Source: Lachnospiraceae bacterium (lineage in GTDB: Bacteria > Bacillota > Clostridia > Lachnospirales > Lachnospiraceae). From it: a stretch of 33,052 nt of DNA. Positions 8,924 through 17,948 of this stretch are shown piece after piece (the stretch's first letter is position 1; each line of letters starts with the position of its first letter). The stretch is from positions 1-33,052 of the forward strand of contig JAILQK010000027.1 of the NCBI GenBank assembly GCA_024699045.1. The letters run 5' to 3'. Under the pieces are notes generated by a model. It searched no databases. It had not been told where the DNA came from and saw only the letters and a list, made by a program, of their open reading frames with translations. A program made the translations under genes and the position numbers.

Positions 8924-11254
8924 ATGACAGGAAATTTAAGAAAAAAATTATTTAGAGATCTGCGACAGAATTTTGTACAGTTTCTTGCTATATTCGTGAT
9001 GTGTTTTTTTGCCATGCTGGTGCTGGAGGGTTTTGATTCCGATGAGACGGGAGATTCAAGGTCCGTAGATGAATACTACAGGGATACTGATTTTCTTGAT
9101 CTGTATGCGGAGTCGGAGAGCTTTAACCGGCAGGATCTCCTGAATCTTAAGGGTCTTCCGGATGTGGCCGATGCAGAGCTGAGGTCAACGGTAAACGGCA
9201 AGGTCAGGCTCAGCGAAGAAAAGAAGGTTGAGTTCAACTTCATCCAGACCAACAATATCTCAAAGATGCTGCTAAGTGCCGGTGAAAACTATGAGGAAGG
9301 GATGAGCGGGATCTGGATAGACCGGAGTTTTGCCGAAAGACAGGGGATAGAGATCGGTGACGCTCTGCAATGTGTATGCAATGATAACCGATTTACGGAA
9401 GTCGTTCGCGGTATCATTGATAATCCCGAGCATATGTATTTTGTCATCGATGACACCTATACGGAGCCTGATCTGGGTGATTACGGATATGCGTTTCTGG
9501 ATGCCGGTGAGTATCCCGGTGCCGATATCTCATATAACCGTATATATGTCGATCTGAAAACCGTAGAGAATCAGTTCAACCTTGATGATCACGATATAGC
9601 CATGCTTGACAATGCGAAGATGGAGATCATGAGGGCACTGGATAAAACAGGCCTTACAGTCGTAACAAAACAGTGGGAAGCAGGTTTTCGGGCATATCAG
9701 GGGGATATGGAATACAACGATACGATGGGGATCGTATTCCCCGCGCTTTTCATAATGATCGCCATGCTTGGTATCATGACAACCATGACGAGACTGGTGA
9801 CGAGACAGAGAACGATCATTGGCACTCTGAAGGCTCTCGGCTTTTCAAGGCAGGCGATCCTGATACATTACATATCCTATTCCTTTTTCATAGCGCTTAC
9901 GGGAAGCATAGCGGGTTCCATTGCAGGCTGGTGGACCCTGGGGAAGACCTTGAACAGCAGCATGAACAGGTTTTACACCAACCCTTATGCGCGCATGGAA
10001 TTTTCGATGAAACCGGTCATCGTGACGATAGTGATAGTAATGATGGCGGTAATGGTTAATTATTTCTCCTGCAGAAAGCTTCTGGTGCAGAGGGCATCGG
10101 ATATACTCCGTCCCGAGCCGCCCGCAGTTGTCGGAGCAGGATTTCTGGAAAAGACGTTTTTGTGGAAGTTATTTGATTTTGCCACAAAATGGAACATGAG
10201 GGATATAAACCGAAACAGAGTGCGTACCCTGATGGGGATGATAGGTGTCACGCTTACTACCGCCCTGATGCTGTCGGCTTTCGGAACGGATGAGATCAAC
10301 CACACCACGGAAGGGTGGCAGTATGATGAGCTGACTCCTGCCGACTATACGGTAACCTTTGATCCCGAGGCCGGGTACGGAGTCGTATATGATTATGCGA
10401 AGCAGTATGACGGGCAGATGATCCAGAGTACTCAGGCAGAGACATTTCATTCCGGTCAGACAAGGCTTTATAATATCTCGATAGTTGATGAAGGCAATCT
10501 TTTACGCTTTCAGAACAAGAACAAAGAGTATGTACATCTTTCGGATCATGAGATAGCTATAAGCTCAAGAGTTGCGGAGAATTATGATATAAAAGAGGGG
10601 GATTTCATCAGCTTCAAATTTCCCCAGTCCAAAGAAAGATACAGCGGCCGGGTAGGAATGATCTACAAGGCGCCGAGTAATCAGGGCCTTGCGATAACGA
10701 GAAAATATGCGGAAAGCCTTGGAATAACCTTTGCTCCGAATATGATATACACGAATAAGACGGTGCCGGGATCGCTGGAAAAAGACAGGCAGGAGGTATC
10801 CAGCGTGACGAGTAAGAAGGCATTTATCCAGTCACTCCGGGCTAAATCGGCCGGAACTGATGAAACAGTCACATACACCATGACACTGGCAGTGATCATA
10901 GGTGTCGTGGTGATGTATAATCTTGGGATATTGTCATTTACGGAGAAGACAAGAGAGATCGCCACTCTTAAGGTGCTTGGTTTCTCCACGAACAAGATAC
11001 GGTGGATACTTCAGCAACAGAATATCATAGTCACCGGGGCAGGCACCGCTGCGGGTCTTTGCCTGGGGATAAAAGTGCTTGAGCTCATAGTGGGAAGTCT
11101 GGACGAAGAACTTGATTATATATTCATATTGAGTCCGCGTCCGTATATATATGCATTTTTACTGTCGTTCGTACTGTCATTGGCGGTGAACGGTATTATT
11201 TCAAGAAAAGTAATAGACATCGACATGGTCGAGGCGCTTAAAGGGGTGGAGTGA
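8924..11254 (+). CDS. FtsX/MacB-like ABC transporter permease
   Basis: 776 aa with N-terminal TM, two FtsX-like blocks (TMTRLVTRQRTIIGTLKALGFSR and LSFTEKTREIATLKVLGFSTNKI) and a large extracytoplasmic region. Confidence 0.92.
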   Translation: MTGNLRKKLFRDLRQNFVQFLAIFVMCFFAMLVLEGFDSDETGDSRSVDEYYRDTDFLDLYAESESFNRQDLLNLKGLPDVADAELRSTVNGKVRLSEEKKVEFNFIQTNNISKMLLSAGENYEEGMSGIWIDRSFAERQGIEIGDALQCVCNDNRFTEVVRGIIDNPEHMYFVIDDTYTEPDLGDYGYAFLDAGEYPGADISYNRIYVDLKTVENQFNLDDHDIAMLDNAKMEIMRALDKTGLTVVTKQWEAGFRAYQGDMEYNDTMGIVFPALFIMIAMLGIMTTMTRLVTRQRTIIGTLKALGFSRQAILIHYISYSFFIALTGSIAGSIAGWWTLGKTLNSSMNRFYTNPYARMEFSMKPVIVTIVIVMMAVMVNYFSCRKLLVQRASDILRPEPPAVVGAGFLEKTFLWKLFDFATKWNMRDINRNRVRTLMGMIGVTLTTALMLSAFGTDEINHTTEGWQYDELTPADYTVTFDPEAGYGVVYDYAKQYDGQMIQSTQAETFHSGQTRLYNISIVDEGNLLRFQNKNKEYVHLSDHEIAISSRVAENYDIKEGDFISFKFPQSKERYSGRVGMIYKAPSNQGLAITRKYAESLGITFAPNMIYTNKTVPGSLEKDRQEVSSVTSKKAFIQSLRAKSAGTDETVTYTMTLAVIIGVVVMYNLGILSFTEKTREIATLKVLGFSTNKIRWILQQQNIIVTGAGTAAGLCLGIKVLELIVGSLDEELDYIFILSPRPYIYAFLLSFVLSLAVNGIISRKVIDIDMVEALKGVE

Positions 11255-12781
11255 ATGAAAAAGATCATAATCAGGATAGTGGCAGCAGTCATATGTCTGG
11301 GAGCGATCGCCGCAGGACTGGTATATTATCTGAGTCCTGACACGCTGAAGGTGACAGCGGTGGAAAGGGGAACGATCTCTCCGAGACTTGCCGGTACCGG
11401 GATCGTGGAGGGTGACCGGAAGCTTACCGTCTACTCCGATGTGAGCGGTGTCATAGATGACAGGTTCGTTGATCCCGGAGACAGGGTAAAGAAGGGCGAC
11501 CCGCTGATCGGATATTCGGGTGAAAGCCAGCAGGATCAGGTGGATCTGGCGGCCACAGATGTGGAGTACAGCGAAAAGATTCTCGGAGCGGCAACGGACA
11601 GCAGGGAAAGCTATCAGAGCAAGCTGGATACGGCAAAGAAGAAGATATCAGAATGCGAACAGGTTTATGCGCTTCTTGAACAGCAGATAATGTCGCTGAA
11701 TTCCGGAGTATACCTTAGCGACTATGAGCTGAAGGAGAGAAAGAAGAGCTGTGAAGCAGAGGTAGCAAATATACAGGGTGAGATAGCCAAGGACCAGGCG
11801 AGGCTCTCAAAGGTAGAATCCGATCTGAAGAGTATGGAGCTGAAGGGAGTCAATACAGACGAACAAAAGAAAGAAGTAGATGAATATGTCCAGAAGGCAA
11901 AAAAATACCAGGAAGAAATAGGTGACATGAACAAGTCCATCTCAGGGCTTCAGAGGGATGTGATCTGTCTGCCGCAGGAAGGCATGGATCCCAAGACTCA
12001 TGACAGGTATCTGGTACTGCAGAACAACCTCGATACGGTGATGAGGATATGGACTGAGGCTAAGACCGACAGAGATACGTCACAGTCGATGCTCACGGCC
12101 TATCAGGAGATATATTCGGATGAGCAGCAGGTGGAGCGCAACAAGCTCACGCTCACACAGGCCGAGAAGGAGCTGGCTAAGGCGGCAGGCGGCAGTACGG
12201 CGCCGGCTGACGGTGTCATAACAGCCTGTCTCGTAGATGAGGGCGCATATGTGGATAAGGGGCATCCGGTGATCGAGATGCAGACCTCAGGCGGCTACAA
12301 GGTTAAGATGATGGTGTCGAAATACGATATTCCGAGCGTGCACGAGGGACAGAAAGCGGATATAGCTTTAGGCAACGTGCAGTATACAGGAACAGTCTCC
12401 AAGATAAATCAGGCGGCGGAGAATGACTCATCCGGTAAGGCAAAGGCGAGCGTGGAGATAACAGTGGATACCGGGGATGATCTTATCGTAGGCCTTGAAG
12501 CCGATGTCACGGTGCTGCTTGAGGATACGATCAATATCCTGAAGGTTCCCGTAGAATGCGTATATTCGGACGATGACGGATCCTTTGTCTATGTCGTGGA
12601 TGACGAGCAGAAGGTTATGAAAAAATATGTGACCACGGGGCTTAAGGACAGTCTCTATATTGAGATAGAGGGACTTGACGAGGGAGCGCACGTGATCAGC
12701 GATCCGGATGCGGGCACTCATGTGGGTGAGAAGATAAAAGAAGAAATGCAGGAAGCAGATGCGGAGAATGCTCCCGCCTGA
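11255..12781 (+). CDS. HlyD/MacA-like membrane-fusion (adaptor) protein
   Basis: N-terminal TM; VERGTISPRLAGTGIVEGDRKLTVYSDVSGVIDDRFVDPGDRVKKGDPLI lipoyl-like half; long coiled coil; GVITACLVDEGAYVDKGHPVIEM second half. Confidence 0.88.
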   Translation: MKKIIIRIVAAVICLGAIAAGLVYYLSPDTLKVTAVERGTISPRLAGTGIVEGDRKLTVYSDVSGVIDDRFVDPGDRVKKGDPLIGYSGESQQDQVDLAATDVEYSEKILGAATDSRESYQSKLDTAKKKISECEQVYALLEQQIMSLNSGVYLSDYELKERKKSCEAEVANIQGEIAKDQARLSKVESDLKSMELKGVNTDEQKKEVDEYVQKAKKYQEEIGDMNKSISGLQRDVICLPQEGMDPKTHDRYLVLQNNLDTVMRIWTEAKTDRDTSQSMLTAYQEIYSDEQQVERNKLTLTQAEKELAKAAGGSTAPADGVITACLVDEGAYVDKGHPVIEMQTSGGYKVKMMVSKYDIPSVHEGQKADIALGNVQYTGTVSKINQAAENDSSGKAKASVEITVDTGDDLIVGLEADVTVLLEDTINILKVPVECVYSDDDGSFVYVVDDEQKVMKKYVTTGLKDSLYIEIEGLDEGAHVISDPDAGTHVGEKIKEEMQEADAENAPA

Positions 12782-12825
12782 CCGGAGTATGACCATGATC
12801 CTCCGGAGATTTGTTAAAAACCGAC

Positions 12826-12854
12826 TTGCCAAAGGATCATATATGATGTAGAAT
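12826..12854 (+). promoter_or_regulatory. Putative sigma-70/A-type promoter for secG
   Basis: TTGCCA (12826-12831), 17-bp spacer, TAGAAT (12849-12854), about 30 nt before the secG ATG. Confidence 0.5.
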
Positions 12855-12885
12855 TGTCTATTGTTTGAAAGGGGATAGTATCGTT

Positions 12886-13125
12886 ATGTCAGGTATACGT
12901 ATTTTTTTATATATTGTTTTTATGATAATCTGTGTCGCGCTGACCTTCATTGTTCTCGCGCAGGAAGGAAAGAGCGCAGGACTCGGAGCGATAAGCGGTA
13001 TGGCAGACAGCTACTGGGGCAAGAACAAAGGCCGTTCCATGGAGGGAAAGCTCCAGAAGATCACTATCGCACTATGTGTACTCTTTATGGTGCTGGGACT
13101 GGTGCTCAATATAAAGGCTTTCTGA
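12886..13125 (+). CDS. secG: Preprotein translocase subunit SecG
   Basis: Short two-TM protein with VLAQEGKSAGLGAISG...YWGKNKGRSMEGKLQKIT; first gene of a secG-rnr-smpB cluster. ATG 12886 favoured over TTG 12865 (AAGGGG upstream). Confidence 0.92.
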   Translation: MSGIRIFLYIVFMIICVALTFIVLAQEGKSAGLGAISGMADSYWGKNKGRSMEGKLQKITIALCVLFMVLGLVLNIKAF

Positions 13126-13153
13126 TCCCGCTACATTGAAAAGGATAGGACGC

Positions 13154-13184
13154 AACGCTCCTGAGGATCTCGGGGGCGTTTTTC
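13154..13184 (+). terminator. Putative Rho-independent terminator after secG
   Basis: AACGCTCC - TGAGGATCTCG - GGGGCGTT hairpin (one G-T pair) followed by a T run. Confidence 0.55.
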
Positions 13185-13195
13185 TATACTTTGGA

Positions 13196-13283
13196 CCACA
13201 GGTGGACCATGGGGACGGAGTCGGGGGGTCACCGGAGAACCGTCGGAGAACCATAGGTGGACCATGGGGACGGAGTCGGGGGG
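13196..13283. repeat. Two near-identical 33-bp direct repeats (CCAYAGGTGGACCATGGGGACGGAGTCGGGGGG)
   Basis: Copies at 13196-13228 and 13251-13283, one mismatch; the spacer also contains CGGAGAACC twice. Confidence 0.85.
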
Positions 13284-13293
13284 CCATTTTGGT

Positions 13294-15330
13294 ATGAAAA
13301 AGGACAGAATGAAAAAAAACGGAATAAAAAAGGACAGGATAAAAAAGAACAAGTCTCATGTGAAGAAGAAAACAGGACCTCTTAAATACAAGGGTACCTT
13401 TTCGGCTTCTCCGTCGGGATTTGGCTTTGTAAGGGCTGAGGAAGCCGGAGAGGACGTTTTTATTCCCGTGGACAGCGTCCATTCGGCGATGCACGGGGAT
13501 ATGGTCGAGATACGTGTGACAAAGAAGGCTCACGGCGGAAAGAGCGCTGAGGGTGAGATACAGCGTGTGATCGAGCGCGCGACGGATACTGTGGTCGGGA
13601 CATTTGAAGCCGGAAGTCCCAGCCGCCGGACCGGGGATATCGCTTATGGTTTTGTCATCCCCGACAATAAGCATTATACGGACGATATATTTGTAAGCCG
13701 TGAGAGGAGCAAAGGCGCCCGGGACGGCGATAAGGTCGTCGTCAGGATCACGGAATACGGGAATAAGAGCCGGAAACGAAAGAGCGAGGGGATAATCACA
13801 GAGATACTGGGAGATATAGATACCCCCGGGGTCGATATCACATCACTCGTAAGGAGCTACGGATTGCCGGAAGCCTTTTCTAAGGAGGCAAAGGCCGAAG
13901 CTTCGGCAGCGGCAGCAGCAGGAGTAACAGAGGAAACTTTGGCCGGGCGCAAGGATCTGAGAGATCTTCTTACCATGACGATCGACGGGGATGATTCAAA
14001 GGATTTTGACGATGCGGTAAGCCTTAAAAGAAAGAACGGAGGCTGGGAGCTCGGGGTGCATATCGCTGATGTTTCCGAGTATGTCAAAGAGGGCTCGGAG
14101 CTGGACCGGGAGGCTCTTAAGAGGGGGACATCGGTGTACCTCCCGGACAGGGTGATCCCCATGCTTCCCGAGATCCTCTCGAACGGGATATGCTCTTTGA
14201 ATCCGGACGAAGACAGACTTACGCTGTCCTGCATTATGAGTCTCGATGAAAAGGGAAGGGTCAAGTCGTCAAGGATAACGGAGAGTGTGATCAGAAGCCG
14301 TTACAGGATGACCTACCGGAATGTGCAGAAGATACTGGACGGGGATGAAGAACTGAGAGAAAAATATGCCCGGATCGTTCCCGTGCTTACGGATATGAAA
14401 GAGCTGTCGGAGCTCATAAGACACAGGAGAGTGAAGCACGGAGCTATCGATTTCGATCTTCCCGAGGCGGAGATCCTTCTGGACGAAAACGGAAGGACAA
14501 AGGATGTGAGGGTACATGAGAGGAATGAAGCGACAAAGCTCATCGAGGACTTCATGCTCCTTGCGAACGAGACCGTTGCCGGAACCTTTGCCGATATGGG
14601 GATCCCTTTTATATACAGGACGCATGACAAACCTGATGAAGAAGGGATCAGGGAGCTTGCACTTTTTGTGACTAGGTTCGGGTATCACATCAAACAGAAA
14701 AAGGACGGGGTTACCGGCTCGAAGGAGCTTCAGAAACTCTTAACGGATACCTGCGACACCGATGCCGAGAGGATAATAAGGACACTGGCGTTAAGGTCGA
14801 TGGCACAGGCCAGATACTCGACCGAATGCAGCGGACATTTCGGGCTCGCGATGGAGTACTATACTCACTTCACGTCTCCGATAAGGCGGTATCCGGATCT
14901 TCAGATCCATCGTATCATCAAAGAATACCTGAGGCTGTCGCTTTCTGACAAGCGGATCTCTCATTATAAGGAGATACTTTCCGGAGTAGCCGAAAGGTCG
15001 TGCATCACGGAAAGACGGGCCGATGATGTGGAGAGGGAAGCAGATAAGCTGAAGATGGTAGAATATATGCAGTCCCGGATAGGGAACGAATACGACGGAG
15101 TCATCTCCGGAGTCACTGACTGGGGAATATATGTGGAGCTTCCGAATTGTATTGAAGGCATGGTCCCTTTGAGAAGCCTGACGGACGACTACTATGAGCT
15201 GAACGAGACGGAACATAAGGTCGTGGGCAGGGCTTCCGGTATAAGTTACGGTCTGGGAGAGAAGCTTAAGGTCAAAGTGACACGGGCAGATAAGCTTGCG
15301 TGTGAGATAGATTTTGAGATAGTGGGGTAA
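13294..15330 (+). CDS. rnr: Ribonuclease R (RNB family)
   Basis: GTFSASPSGFGFV cold-shock-like N-terminus, TIDGDDSKDFDDAVSL catalytic Asp cluster, HYTHFTSPIRRYPDL, C-terminal S1 domain. Annotated from ATG 13294; the track start (13264) lies inside a repeat copy. Confidence 0.95.
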   Translation: MKKDRMKKNGIKKDRIKKNKSHVKKKTGPLKYKGTFSASPSGFGFVRAEEAGEDVFIPVDSVHSAMHGDMVEIRVTKKAHGGKSAEGEIQRVIERATDTVVGTFEAGSPSRRTGDIAYGFVIPDNKHYTDDIFVSRERSKGARDGDKVVVRITEYGNKSRKRKSEGIITEILGDIDTPGVDITSLVRSYGLPEAFSKEAKAEASAAAAAGVTEETLAGRKDLRDLLTMTIDGDDSKDFDDAVSLKRKNGGWELGVHIADVSEYVKEGSELDREALKRGTSVYLPDRVIPMLPEILSNGICSLNPDEDRLTLSCIMSLDEKGRVKSSRITESVIRSRYRMTYRNVQKILDGDEELREKYARIVPVLTDMKELSELIRHRRVKHGAIDFDLPEAEILLDENGRTKDVRVHERNEATKLIEDFMLLANETVAGTFADMGIPFIYRTHDKPDEEGIRELALFVTRFGYHIKQKKDGVTGSKELQKLLTDTCDTDAERIIRTLALRSMAQARYSTECSGHFGLAMEYYTHFTSPIRRYPDLQIHRIIKEYLRLSLSDKRISHYKEILSGVAERSCITERRADDVEREADKLKMVEYMQSRIGNEYDGVISGVTDWGIYVELPNCIEGMVPLRSLTDDYYELNETEHKVVGRASGISYGLGEKLKVKVTRADKLACEIDFEIVG

Positions 15331-15334
15331 AAAC

Positions 15335-15802
15335 ATGGGAGACAACAGCGGGAAAAAAGTTCTTGTGAATAATAAAAAAGCATTTCACGACTACTTTATA
15401 GAAGAGCAGCTTGAGGTAGGCATTGAGCTTTTCGGGACTGAGGTTAAATCGGTCAGGGCAGGCAAATGCTCCATCAAGGAGGCTTATATCGATGCGAGGA
15501 GCGGAGAGCTTATAATCTACGGAATGAACATCACTCCCTATGAGAAAGGAAATATATTCAATAAGGATCCTCTTCGCGATAAAAAGCTGCTGGCTCATAA
15601 AAAAGAGATAATGAAGCTTCAGGGGCAGCTTACACAGAAGGGCTATACGATACTTCCGCTCGAAGTATATCTTGTACGGGGAAGGGTGAAGCTGCTTATC
15701 GGTCTGGGCCGCGGCAAAAAGCTTTATGATAAAAGAGAAAGCATCGCAAAGAAGGATATGCGCCGTGAGACAGAAAGAGAGTTTAAGGTTAAAAATCTCT
15801 GA
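15335..15802 (+). CDS. smpB: SsrA-binding protein SmpB
   Basis: NKKAFHDYFIEEQLEVGIELFGTEVKSVRAGKCSIKEAY, MNITPY, KKLYDKRESIAKKD motifs. Confidence 0.96.
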   Translation: MGDNSGKKVLVNNKKAFHDYFIEEQLEVGIELFGTEVKSVRAGKCSIKEAYIDARSGELIIYGMNITPYEKGNIFNKDPLRDKKLLAHKKEIMKLQGQLTQKGYTILPLEVYLVRGRVKLLIGLGRGKKLYDKRESIAKKDMRRETEREFKVKNL

Positions 15803-15821
15803 TCTGTGCAGGTCCGTAGGA

Positions 15822-17759
15822 TCACTCCGTTACGATCACTTTTACCTTGAAGCGTAATCCCTGCTTGCAGGCCACCGTTATCACGGTCTTGCCGGGACTT
15901 ATCGGGGTCATCACGCCGTCTGCTCTTATCTCGCATATGTCGGGGTCAGCGGATTCAAACCCGATCCCGTATCTAGCGATGGCTTCAAGCTCCGCTTCTT
16001 TAAGCGTATAATTTTCTGTTCTTATCAGAGGCCTTATCGCGTTGATATATGGTTTTGAAAGTGACAGACGATATTCTCTGGCCGGGGAGTAGAATTCCCT
16101 GAGTCCTCCCGAAACGGAGCTTCCTGAGGATACACTTTGGGGATCCGTTACACCAAGGGTTATCTCACGGCTGACATTCTTATAGGTTATGGTCAGATTC
16201 GTCAGGCCTTCGGAAACGGGAGATACGACGCCGTCTTCTATACTTATGATCGCATCATTGTATTCACTGAAGGTTATCTCGTCCGCTCCTACGCTGTGAT
16301 AGGATTTATTGCTGTCAGGCCAGCTGTAGTAGATCGCAAAGCTGCCGCTTTGAACGCTTTTTACCTTTGAGACGCTGTCTGTGGTTATGAGTATCGGCCA
16401 GGGATCGCTCACTCTGTCAGCGTAGGCTTTGGTTATCTTGAGATTTTCGAGACCGTCTTCGCTGCGGTCGGGCTCATCGGTGATCTCAATATCTATAGGA
16501 GCAAAGCGCGTTGCCCATGATCCCCAGTTCTCGCTTCCCGATCCGGAGTATGCATATCCCAGGAGCATCTGATCGTTTTCCTTGATATGGCCGTTAGCGT
16601 CAGACATGATCCCGCAGTTGTGGCAGCCGCAGCAAACGTTTGTATTCAGTTCCGAAACTCTTTCAAAATAGATGCCGTCATTTGATTCGTAATAGATAAG
16701 GCAGCTGTCATCCGACATTCGCCTGTTGGTACTGAGGGCAAGGAATTTTTCATATTCCTCGACATAGACCACATCCCAGGAATCACTGTCATCGTAAATA
16801 TAAGCTTCAAGTTCCTTATCGACGCTCTCGGAAGTATCGGCGCTCTCGGAAGTATCGGCGGTGTCGGATCCTTCAGAGGTGCCGGCGCTCCCGGCGGTGT
16901 CGGCGCCCGCTGAGACTCCGGCTTCGTCACCCGTATCGGTACGGATCACGGCATATCCTATGAAATTAAGAGATAAAGGCCAGTCGTCTTTGGTAATGTC
17001 GGCAGTGTACACTTCCGTGGATCTGATCCGGACGTTTTCGGCATCTACAGAATCTCTTGTCGAATAGACATAGATCGTGTCATCTACTATAACAAAGCTT
17101 GGCTCGCCGACGCCCCAGCCGTTCCAGGGTCCGTCGTAGTAGATCAATGGCTCGGGAGCGCCGCCCCAGCCCGAGCCGTTCCATTTTTTGAACGGACCTC
17201 CGGGGGAAGCGGAACGTGCCAGAAATACGCTGTTTGCCAGTCCCTGTTTCGTCCCGTCTATCGTTGAGGTATATCCAAGATAGTAATAACCGTCGTAGTA
17301 GAATACATCAGGGTCGCATACCGAAAGAGAATCTCTTGACAGGGGCGTGGGACTTAAGACGACTTTTTCGTCAGACCAGGTCTTTCCTCCGTCATCGGAA
17401 TGTCTGTAGGTGATCCAGTCGAGCTCGCTCACTCCGTTAGCAGGGGTCGAAAAATAAGCCTCTATGCTGCCGTCATCCTGAAGCAGCATGGAGGGACCGT
17501 ATCTGTAATCAAATCCGACACCTTTAACAGGATTAAAAACATCATAGCCGCTGTCGGTGATACTGACCTTGAGATGTTTATCCAGGAATTCACTTACATG
17601 TTCCTCTTCGCTTTCTTCGTTTTCAGTAGCTTCTTCCTGATCTTTTGCATCGGTTTTATGAAATTTGCGATGAAGATGCTGTATTTTCTCGCTCTGACAG
17701 CCCCAGATGATGAGACTGACAAGAAGAAACAGTACAGCTGTCAGTGTTTTTTTGAGCAT
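15822..17759 (-). CDS. Lipoprotein with GH43/sialidase-like beta-propeller domain and C-terminal Ig-like (Big_2-like) segments
   Basis: Lipobox-like LIIWGC; ...YRHSDDGGKTWSDEKVVLSPT, DPDVFYYDGYYYLGYTS, GVGEPSFVIVDDTIYVYST motifs; C-terminal ...GVMTPISPGKTVITVACKQ typical of Big_2. Confidence 0.7.
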   Translation of the reverse strand: MLKKTLTAVLFLLVSLIIWGCQSEKIQHLHRKFHKTDAKDQEEATENEESEEEHVSEFLDKHLKVSITDSGYDVFNPVKGVGFDYRYGPSMLLQDDGSIEAYFSTPANGVSELDWITYRHSDDGGKTWSDEKVVLSPTPLSRDSLSVCDPDVFYYDGYYYLGYTSTIDGTKQGLANSVFLARSASPGGPFKKWNGSGWGGAPEPLIYYDGPWNGWGVGEPSFVIVDDTIYVYSTRDSVDAENVRIRSTEVYTADITKDDWPLSLNFIGYAVIRTDTGDEAGVSAGADTAGSAGTSEGSDTADTSESADTSESVDKELEAYIYDDSDSWDVVYVEEYEKFLALSTNRRMSDDSCLIYYESNDGIYFERVSELNTNVCCGCHNCGIMSDANGHIKENDQMLLGYAYSGSGSENWGSWATRFAPIDIEITDEPDRSEDGLENLKITKAYADRVSDPWPILITTDSVSKVKSVQSGSFAIYYSWPDSNKSYHSVGADEITFSEYNDAIISIEDGVVSPVSEGLTNLTITYKNVSREITLGVTDPQSVSSGSSVSGGLREFYSPAREYRLSLSKPYINAIRPLIRTENYTLKEAELEAIARYGIGFESADPDICEIRADGVMTPISPGKTVITVACKQGLRFKVKVIVTE

Positions 17760-17948
17760 GGTATCTTTTAGTTTATCATTGGTAAGGGATAAATACTATG
17801 GATTTTACATTATTTCATTGAAAATTCACGAAAGATCCGGTGGGAACTGTTACACAATACTATTTTTCTTCAATAAAACCTGTTACTATGATATTATATT
17901 GTCAATCAAGGTACTGTATATCTACACGGCATTCCAGGGAGGCATGAA

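Noticed and set aside
9357-10059. Plus-strand alternate-frame ORFs inside the FtsX permease gene
   Set aside because: Nested inside a well-supported coding sequence, low-complexity H/D-rich peptides, no family signature.
12782-12806. CCGGAG...CTCCGG hairpin after the HlyD-like gene as a terminator
   Set aside because: Stem of only 6 bp with a 13-nt loop and no T tract; too weak to call.
15803-15830. tmRNA (ssrA) expected downstream of smpB
   Set aside because: Only about 20 bp separate smpB from the convergent lipoprotein gene; no tmRNA-like sequence seen here.
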